Part shown: positions 59,047-64,000 of the stretch, piece by piece
How positions within the stretch are numbered: position 1 is the first letter of the stretch
Layout: each line of letters opens with the position of its first letter
Virus record (IMG/VR): IMGVR_UViG_3300029922_000024
Coordinates: 50,497 to 114,496 of that record
Source of the DNA: a virus
DNA: 64,000 nucleotides
Reading direction: 5' to 3' (one strand)
Notes under the pieces: model-generated
The model's input: only the letters and a program-made list of their open reading frames with translations
What the model was told of the DNA's origin: nothing
The model's database searches: none
Program-made: the position numbers and the translations under genes

Positions 59047-60672
59047 TTACAAACCACATACGCCATTAAGACAACCATTTTCAGTTTCTTCAAAAACTTT
59101 TCCTTCGTCAGCCAAAGCTTCTTCCAGAGAGCATCTGGTTAATGGCTGTCCACCGCGAGCACCATCTGGGTATACCGTAAACCCACGTAACCGCTTGGCA
59201 TACTTGAGTAATGTCGCCGCATTCTTTTCATAATTGTCTTTGTTATTAGTAGAAGATCCCCAACTTTCCATGTTGCAAGTACTAGAAATGGACATATCAA
59301 CATAATTTTGGACATCGGCTTGAAACTTAACTCGTTGTTTGAAAGTAAGATCTCCGGCATCTTTGATATTTTCAACCTTAATACCCTGTTCTAGAAGTCT
59401 TTTGACCGATCCATCAACAACATATTGGTACATCCATTTACCTTCTTTGAAGTAACGGCGTTTATAGGCCTTACAGAATAGTGGTTCAATACCAGTAGTG
59501 GTCTCTGCAATGATGCCAATCGTGCCTGTTGGAGCGATTGCGCGAACGCCCTTAGGAACAGATACCCCTAATTGTTTAGCTCCCATAAAAGCCGCTGAAT
59601 CGCTTTCTTGCTCGTATACGGATAGAAGTTTATGAAGTTCTGGTGTTACCTCATATTCCTGACCCTTGGCCATAAGCCATTCATGGATTCCACCTAATCC
59701 CAAACCGATTCGATTGTTTTTCAGTCCAATTTCTCTGATCTTATCGGTTGGAACATCACTGTACATACCCCCACAAAGGAGAAAGAGAGTGGAAAGTTTG
59801 GTGCTTTCTGCTAGATCCCTCTTATCTTTCATGCGATTAAGCCAAAGAGTTCCTAGATTACACTTGTCAGAATCATCTTCGCTGACTACTTCAGTACAGG
59901 CATTACGAAGAGATTCGTTATCTTTCCTGAAATTGAAACTCATTCCTGGTTCTGCAGTAGAGAAAGCTTGAAAGCAATTATCAAGCCATACTTTCTTGGT
60001 TAATTCGTGTTTTGGGTGTTCTGGATTCTCAATAGCAATAAAAAATTCTGTATTATAGACTACAGAAATGTTGGTTAGCTCCATAGGAAGCGGAAAATTA
60101 AGGTCTGCTAACTTAGCCGCCTTAAGAGCGTCGGAATAATCCTTAAGGTGCATAAATTTAAAGACATCTGGGTGAGACCATTCTAGGCCTGCCCAAATAG
60201 CAGATCTACGTTGTCCGCCTTGCATAATGTAACGGCCACCCTCATTTACCATATTCATTAAAGCTATAGGACCCGTAGAGCGACCCCCAGTACGTCTGAT
60301 AATTTCCCCTTCAGATCTAAGTTTTGAATATTCTACTCCAATTCCTCCACCGGTCATAAGGGAGGAAGTGACTTTATGTTGTATCTCTGCCCAAGATTCT
60401 CGACTATCTTCTGCCCTAAATAAAAAACAATTGTTTACCTGATGGAATTCTCTTCCAGCAGAATAAAGATAGCGACCTCCAGGAATAAATTTCCTTTCGA
60501 GGATCATATTGTAAATCTTTTCTTTGGTTTTACTGTCTAGAAGTTGAGAACACACAGCTTCCGTAACTCGTTTGGAGGTATCAGCCCATGTCTCTACTCC
60601 ATCTTTAGAGTATTTCTGTAAATAAATATCTTGTGCCCATTTAGCGGAAAAAACATCGAACGCATTCTTCAT
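59047..60672 (-). CDS. nrdJ: Class II (B12-dependent) ribonucleotide reductase
   Basis: The 541-residue enzyme has the adenosylcobalamin-type layout: HQVNNCFLFRA with the first redox Cys, GGGIGVEYSKLR, the substrate loop NACTEVVSEDDSDKCNLG that carries the thiyl-radical Cys and the second redox Cys, APTGTIGIIAETTTGIEPLF, and the C-terminal CLNGVC shuttle pair. The length matches the compact monomeric or single-chain phage forms, and no NrdB is nearby. It makes deoxynucleotides and needs host or scavenged B12. With dUTPase it secures dNTP supply. No B12 riboswitch is seen upstream. Confidence 0.9.
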   Translation of the reverse strand: MKNAFDVFSAKWAQDIYLQKYSKDGVETWADTSKRVTEAVCSQLLDSKTKEKIYNMILERKFIPGGRYLYSAGREFHQVNNCFLFRAEDSRESWAEIQHKVTSSLMTGGGIGVEYSKLRSEGEIIRRTGGRSTGPIALMNMVNEGGRYIMQGGQRRSAIWAGLEWSHPDVFKFMHLKDYSDALKAAKLADLNFPLPMELTNISVVYNTEFFIAIENPEHPKHELTKKVWLDNCFQAFSTAEPGMSFNFRKDNESLRNACTEVVSEDDSDKCNLGTLWLNRMKDKRDLAESTKLSTLFLLCGGMYSDVPTDKIREIGLKNNRIGLGLGGIHEWLMAKGQEYEVTPELHKLLSVYEQESDSAAFMGAKQLGVSVPKGVRAIAPTGTIGIIAETTTGIEPLFCKAYKRRYFKEGKWMYQYVVDGSVKRLLEQGIKVENIKDAGDLTFKQRVKFQADVQNYVDMSISSTCNMESWGSSTNNKDNYEKNAATLLKYAKRLRGFTVYPDGARGGQPLTRCSLEEALADEGKVFEETENGCLNGVCGL

Positions 60673-60716
60673 CTTGTTGTACCTATATTATTGTTTTGAA
60701 ACTAAACTGTTATTTG

Positions 60717-60872
60717 TTATCTGTGGTAAGTGTATAAGTTGCCCTTTTTATCGTTTACGGTTCTGCAATCGTCACATCCAACAAAAGTATTATCGCTTAA
60801 CCATATGGTGGTCGGACAATGAAATCTAAATAAGCAATGAAAGTGCCATTTAATTCGATATAAAAACAACAT
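60717..60872 (-). CDS. Small zinc-ribbon protein, 51 aa
   Basis: From ATG 60872, six bases past the previous stop. The sequence has HFHCLFRFHCP and CDDC, a zinc-ribbon pattern like that of the 55-residue protein at 56978. Ends at 60717. Confidence 0.5.
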   Translation of the reverse strand: MLFLYRIKWHFHCLFRFHCPTTIWLSDNTFVGCDDCRTVNDKKGNLYTYHR

Positions 60873-60878
60873 CTTATA

Positions 60879-61160
60879 TTACTCTTTATTTTGAAGAATT
60901 TTAAGCGTATCCGCTTTTAAATTATCTCCTAAAATACGCAAATTTTCAAGAAGTAATCGAGAAAAACAAAATCCAGCAGAAAAACTCATAACAAATGTGA
61001 ATACTTTAGAGTGTACATAAAATGCGTCCACAAATACAACCAAGAAATTGGCAAAAAGCAATAACAGGAAGATCTTGAGTGTCAATGCTCCTACTTTAAA
61101 ATAAAATTTCTTATTTATTACTTTTAAGTTTTTCTTCTGCTCTTCTGTAAAACCGTTCAT
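60879..61160 (-). CDS. Membrane protein, 93 aa
   Basis: Two hydrophobic helices (LTLKIFLLLLFANFLVVFVD and VFTFVMSFSAGFCFSRLLL) with charged ends. Overlaps the next gene by four bases. Could be holin-like by shape but lacks context for that. Confidence 0.6.
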   Translation of the reverse strand: MNGFTEEQKKNLKVINKKFYFKVGALTLKIFLLLLFANFLVVFVDAFYVHSKVFTFVMSFSAGFCFSRLLLENLRILGDNLKADTLKILQNKE

Positions 61161-61411
61161 GATACGGCCTCAAAAATGGTTTTGTATGTGTCTATAGACA
61201 AAATATCTATGGGCAGTGTGGAATGCGATGAATGTAATGTGACTACGCGATACTCTTTAATTGCCTCTACTCCAGCAATTCTTTCTTTGGCAACCGCCCT
61301 TTTGTTAAATTGATCATACGAATCTTTGTCTAACAAAATGTATTTTGGAGATCGACCGTTTTTAATCATGTATTGGTAAACTAACTCTTCAACATCTTCC
61401 ATACTTATCAT
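61157..61411 (-). CDS. Hypothetical protein, 84 aa
   Basis: I start it at ATG 61411, one base past the preceding stop, since the longer frame would overlap that gene. Charged, mixed alpha/beta (EDVEELVYQYMIKNGRSPKY). Function unknown. Confidence 0.55.
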   Translation of the reverse strand: MISMEDVEELVYQYMIKNGRSPKYILLDKDSYDQFNKRAVAKERIAGVEAIKEYRVVTLHSSHSTLPIDILSIDTYKTIFEAVS

Positions 61412-61412
61412 A

Positions 61413-61604
61413 CTACTTACCCTTCTTCTTGTTATGCGCTTCAAGAATTTTTTTAATATACTTATCTACTTTTTGTGGATCACATCGTTCTTCTACTAAG
61501 ATCTCTGTAAATCTATCGAAAGCTTCCTGTACATCAGAAAGTTCAAGCATTTCCACTAAAAAATACTGCTCTTCCTTTGATAAGAAGAACCTATCTGAAC
61601 TCAT
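61413..61604 (-). CDS. Hypothetical protein, 63 aa
   Basis: A helical acidic protein ending in a Lys tail. The start overlaps the stop of the membrane micro-gene upstream by ATGA. Confidence 0.55.
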   Translation of the reverse strand: MSSDRFFLSKEEQYFLVEMLELSDVQEAFDRFTEILVEERCDPQKVDKYIKKILEAHNKKKGK

Positions 61605-61729
61605 TTTTTACCGCCATGGTGTAAGATCAATTTCGGTTTTCTCTTTTTCTTCTTAAAAATAAAACTAAGTCCAATTAACGTAAAGGAAAAAAGAGGAATC
61701 AATAAAAAGCAAAAGATTACTATGTTCAT
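61601..61729 (-). CDS. Small membrane protein, 42 aa
   Basis: From ATG 61729, after AGAGGG. It reads NIVIFCFLLIPLFSFTLIGL, then a Lys/Arg-rich tail. One membrane helix with positive cytoplasmic end. Stop overlaps the next ATG (ATGA). Confidence 0.55.
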   Translation of the reverse strand: MNIVIFCFLLIPLFSFTLIGLSFIFKKKKRKPKLILHHGGKK

Positions 61730-61747
61730 TGAACCCTCTAAAATTGC

Positions 61748-62611
61748 TTATTTGATATTCATTGCGTGCTTAGTTTCAATTTCACTTTGGATGAATCTGA
61801 ACAGTTGTCCGCCCATAGTTTTAGTCATTCCCTTTACTTCTGCATCTGTTCCTGTGATCTGACCTTCTTTGATCAAATCCGCAATGTAGTCTTTAGTAAT
61901 CTGTGGAAGGGATTTAGGGTAACCAGTTAAATAGCGCTCATCTTTTGAAAGAAGTTTTTCGAGACGAATAGGTTGTAAGAGATGAGATACGTCGATTTTA
62001 GGCTTAGTATTTTCTCCAGAATTCCCCTTCTTGGGTTTTCCAGTCCATTGGGTTTCTTCTTCCTCAAATACAACTTTATATCGCTCGTCTTTAATACGAA
62101 CGACAACGCCTTCTGGGTGCATGAATCCAGAACTAAGTTTAGAGCCATTTGTTTTGAGTTCATCCATTGCAATTTGGACTTGATTGAGATCAATTGGACC
62201 CTCATAAAGAACTGGCACAAGAACGGTTCGTGGTGGAAGCGGCTTATCTTTATAACGATAATAGTCAAAAAGAACGAAAACTTTTTGTTCTAAACCTTCT
62301 CCTGAGTTAATGCCCTTGCCAGCCCATTCGCCATCATGACGACCTTCTCCAAGAAGGTCGATGAAAGCCTGCTTGTTTGCGTAAACATGTGTGGCGAAAT
62401 TGTAGTTATCATCGCCAGGAACTATGAATCGTGTGCGTGATCCACATGCAAGATCGAATCCATCTTCTACCTGCATAGAACCAACGCCATCGTGGACATC
62501 TTTAAATTTACGGTAAACAAGAATGTGAGCATTTGTACCATGAATCTTTTGCGTGATTGACATGACTACCGAACCTAATTTTTTAATTTCTGGGAAAGCT
62601 TTAAATTCCAT
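61748..62611 (-). CDS. Rnl2-type RNA ligase
   Basis: The 287-residue ligase has the nucleotidyltransferase motifs: Lys22 in KIHGTN (motif I, the AMP-accepting lysine), GSRTRF, GEWAGKGI (motif III), HPEGVVVRI (motif IV) and YKVVF (motif V). The HGTN after the lysine is typical of Rnl2. A C-terminal helical domain of about 90 residues follows. It seals nicked or broken RNA. I start it at ATG 62611, with GGAGAAT before it. Structured RNA copy C lies directly upstream, so read-through would place both in one transcript. Confidence 0.87.
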   Translation of the reverse strand: MEFKAFPEIKKLGSVVMSITQKIHGTNAHILVYRKFKDVHDGVGSMQVEDGFDLACGSRTRFIVPGDDNYNFATHVYANKQAFIDLLGEGRHDGEWAGKGINSGEGLEQKVFVLFDYYRYKDKPLPPRTVLVPVLYEGPIDLNQVQIAMDELKTNGSKLSSGFMHPEGVVVRIKDERYKVVFEEEETQWTGKPKKGNSGENTKPKIDVSHLLQPIRLEKLLSKDERYLTGYPKSLPQITKDYIADLIKEGQITGTDAEVKGMTKTMGGQLFRFIQSEIETKHAMNIK

Positions 62612-62629
62612 AATTCTCCTAAATATAAA

Positions 62630-62669
62630 CCCGTCACCACATGAAACCCATTTTAAGGCGCGTGACGGG
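62630..62669 (-). promoter_or_regulatory. Hairpin in the RNA ligase leader
   Basis: On the - strand CCCGTCAC pairs with GTGACGGG (eight pairs) around a 24-base loop, followed by TTTATATTT and then the ribosome binding site. It could attenuate, protect or block translation of the ligase mRNA. A further short CATGG/CCATG pair lies upstream. Confidence 0.45.
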
Positions 62670-62714
62670 CGCTCATGGAAAAGGTTAATGGTCAATCCCA
62701 TGAACAAAAATTTC

Positions 62715-62877
62715 GTGACAGGTCAGTCGCTACTCTGACAAGGATACTACTAGGGCTACCCAATGTATTGTCTGCTCCCGTTCATTCCTAAATCCTACAT
62801 TTAGATCTGCGTGTCTCTTAGTTTCTGGGGCGTCACGTCCAGTAAAGACTCAAACTGCTTTCCACGCCGCTGTCACT
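62715..62877 (-). ncRNA. Structured RNA, copy C of a three-copy family, with own promoter
   Basis: On the - strand the closing stem is GTGACAG/CTGTCAC (62870-62876 with 62715-62721). Stem two is GCGTG/CACGC (62863-62867 with 62809-62813), flanked by GAAAGC and AGAGA. Stem three is AGTTT/AAACT, stem four CTGG/CCAG, then CTAAAT/ATTTAG, a CAGAGT element and a GTCAG/CTGAC hairpin beside the closing stem. The promoter upstream predicts a start at 62877, one base before the closing stem, so a stand-alone transcript is likely. AAATTTTTG follows the closing stem and may end some transcripts. Confidence 0.75.
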
Positions 62878-62883
62878 TCATAG

Positions 62884-62912
62884 AATATATCGTTAATTAG
62901 TACGCAAGTCAA
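62884..62912 (-). promoter_or_regulatory. sigma70-like promoter of structured RNA copy C
   Basis: On the - strand: TTGACT (62907-62912), 17-base spacer, TATATT (62884-62889). The same hexamers and spacing occur at 59018-59046. Predicted start at 62877. Confidence 0.75.
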
Positions 62913-62913
62913 T

Positions 62914-62949
62914 ACTAAAAAGCCCCCTAAAAATTAATTTAGGAGGCTT
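62914..62949 (-). terminator. Rho-independent terminator of the ice-binding protein gene
   Basis: On the - strand AAGCCTCCTAAA pairs with TTTAGGGGGCTT (12 pairs, one G-U) around TTAATT, then runs into TTTAG. It begins about 29 bases past the stop at 62979. Confidence 0.75.
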
Positions 62950-62978
62950 GGATACGGAGGAATTTGGAGGTCTAAGGA

Positions 62979-64000
62979 TTATGAACTAACTGCAACATCG
63001 TCGAGAGTAACTGCGGTCTGAGCATAAATACCTGTTCCGTGATATGTAGAAGTAGTCTGCATTGCCACGTTTGTACTGGCCAATATTGTTCCTCTGAATA
63101 CGCTTGATACCCCAGCGGTTACGGATCCAGCAACAGCCCACATTACATTTGAAGCTTGTGCTCCGCCAGTCATTACGATCTGAGCAGAACTAGCTAAATT
63201 CAAGGTAGAAGAACATTGGAATACCCAAGTGTCGTTCACGCCACCGTTTAAGGTTAACGTTCCGGTAATAGAAGTTGGTACGGTTAATTTGTATAATCCT
63301 GGAGCGAGAGTTAAACCACCAAGAGCACCTGCGCCTGGATTGGTTTGTGTAGGAGTAGTAAGTCCTTGAGCATTTGTGTAAGCAGTAGTCATATTAGCAA
63401 CTGCAGTGGTAAGGTTAGCAGGTGTTGGAGCACTGTAATCTGCTGCGAAGATATGTCCAGTTACATTTGGAGCAGTAGAGAATTGACCAGAACCATCTAA
63501 GGTGAGTGTGAAGCCAGTAATTGCTGTGTGAGCGATTGGGGAAACACCCATTTCGCCAGTAACTGCAGATCCTGAAGTATCACTGATACCACTTTCTGAC
63601 AAAATTCTATATGCAGAAGCTGCTCCAAGACTTGGAAGAGCTGGTCCTAATGCACTAATGGTATAAGCAGCACTTCCAACGGCAGAGTTGCTCAATCCAG
63701 CCTTTACAGCTAAAACCTTAAGAGTTTCAGATGCATTGATCAGAATTGGACCTGCATATGCAGTACTTCCAGTAGTTGGGGTTGATCCATCAAGAGTGTA
63801 GTAAAATAATGCGCTAGAAGTAAGGGAAGAAACGGTAACCATTTGGCTACCAGCATAAGTTCCGGCTACAGGAGAGAAAGTTGGAGTTGCAACTTGACTT
63901 CCACCGATAATGTAGGCTGCTCCATTTACGATAGAGTTAGCAAATCCGTTTTTGATAGCAATAGCATTAACTTGTTCACTTGCACTAACAGTAATAGGAG
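62979..64000 (-). CDS. Ice-binding (DUF3494) domain protein with chitobiase-C repeats, partial
   Basis: The frame stays open to the window edge, so the start lies beyond 64000 and at least 339 codons are visible. From the edge, the end of one chitobiase-C-type repeat is seen (VSASEQVNAIAIKNGFANSI), then a full second copy (TPTFSPVAGTYAGSQMVTVS, FYYTLDGSTPT, LKVLAVKAGLSNS). The last 200 residues are a DUF3494 ice-binding domain: LGAASAYRILSESGISD, SAVTGEMGVSP, LTLNGGVNDTWVFQ, ASNVMWAVAGSVT, FRGTILASTNV and GTGIYAQTAVTLD. That domain folds as a right-handed beta-solenoid and binds ice or, in other proteins, acts as an adhesin. As a phage gene it is probably a fibre or surface protein. Confidence 0.87.
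   Translation of the reverse strand, partial: PITVSASEQVNAIAIKNGFANSIVNGAAYIIGGSQVATPTFSPVAGTYAGSQMVTVSSLTSSALFYYTLDGSTPTTGSTAYAGPILINASETLKVLAVKAGLSNSAVGSAAYTISALGPALPSLGAASAYRILSESGISDTSGSAVTGEMGVSPIAHTAITGFTLTLDGSGQFSTAPNVTGHIFAADYSAPTPANLTTAVANMTTAYTNAQGLTTPTQTNPGAGALGGLTLAPGLYKLTVPTSITGTLTLNGGVNDTWVFQCSSTLNLASSAQIVMTGGAQASNVMWAVAGSVTAGVSSVFRGTILASTNVAMQTTSTYHGTGIYAQTAVTLDDVAVSS

Noticed and set aside
60673-60878. Possible B12 riboswitch before the B12-dependent reductase
   Set aside because: No B12 box (GCCACTG) or multi-stem fold; the interval instead holds a 51-codon zinc-ribbon gene.

Overview
The window is part of a large tailed-phage genome (Caudoviricetes, contractile-tail type). 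It carries a phage replisome, a long tail, baseplate and tail-fibre block, and many small overlapping accessory genes. Baseplate J-like, spike-like and gp25-like proteins indicate a myovirus. A lipoprotein and several proteins with Sec-type signals suggest a Gram-negative host. DNA is AT-rich. Head, terminase, portal, sheath and DNA polymerase genes lie outside the window.

Layout. (i) 1-14377, + strand: a secreted subtilisin-like protease, then replication and recombination genes (ssDNA-binding protein, UvsY-like, UvsX/RecA, DnaB-like helicase, AEP-type primase), then metabolism (GMP reductase, CYTH phosphatase, class I/II aminotransferase, MazG-like pyrophosphohydrolase, HNH nuclease). (ii) 14369-53513, - strand: the late block, with a papain-like protease, glycine-rich adhesin, long modular fibres, baseplate J-like giant, LysM/gp25-like protein, spike, hub and tape measure. 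Three small + strand islands interrupt it (29936-30521, 31428-33546, 45833-46715), encoding zinc-ribbon proteins, lytic transglycosylase, phosphoesterase, DEDDh exonuclease, a Coq7/ferritin-like protein and a secreted metallopeptidase. (iii) 53623-55105, + strand: dUTPase and small genes. (iv) 55314-64000, - strand: many tiny genes, an RNA-repair-like set (HAD, YcgL-type nucleotidyltransferase, Rnl2 ligase), class II ribonucleotide reductase and, at the edge, a partial protein with chitobiase-C repeats and a DUF3494 ice-binding domain.

Regulation. Early and accessory units have sigma70-like promoters with an exact 17-base spacer. At several of them the predicted transcription start falls on the A of the start codon, giving leaderless mRNAs. 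Seven units in the late block instead carry the octamer CAATCTTA just upstream of their first gene, a candidate phage-specific late promoter element.

Most notable: three intergenic regions (4743-4968 +, 55111-55311 +, 62715-62877 -) hold what appear to be three members of one structured RNA family. They share the loop sequences GGAAAGC and AGAGA, a shared CAGAGT element, and a closing stem and second stem that differ in sequence but keep pairing. The third copy has its own TTGACT-N17-TATATT promoter with its predicted start one base before the closing stem. I do not recognise the family.

Coordinates of start codons were revised by hand where overlap, ribosome binding site or promoter spacing favoured an internal start. 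All functional calls are from motif reading; no database search was possible.
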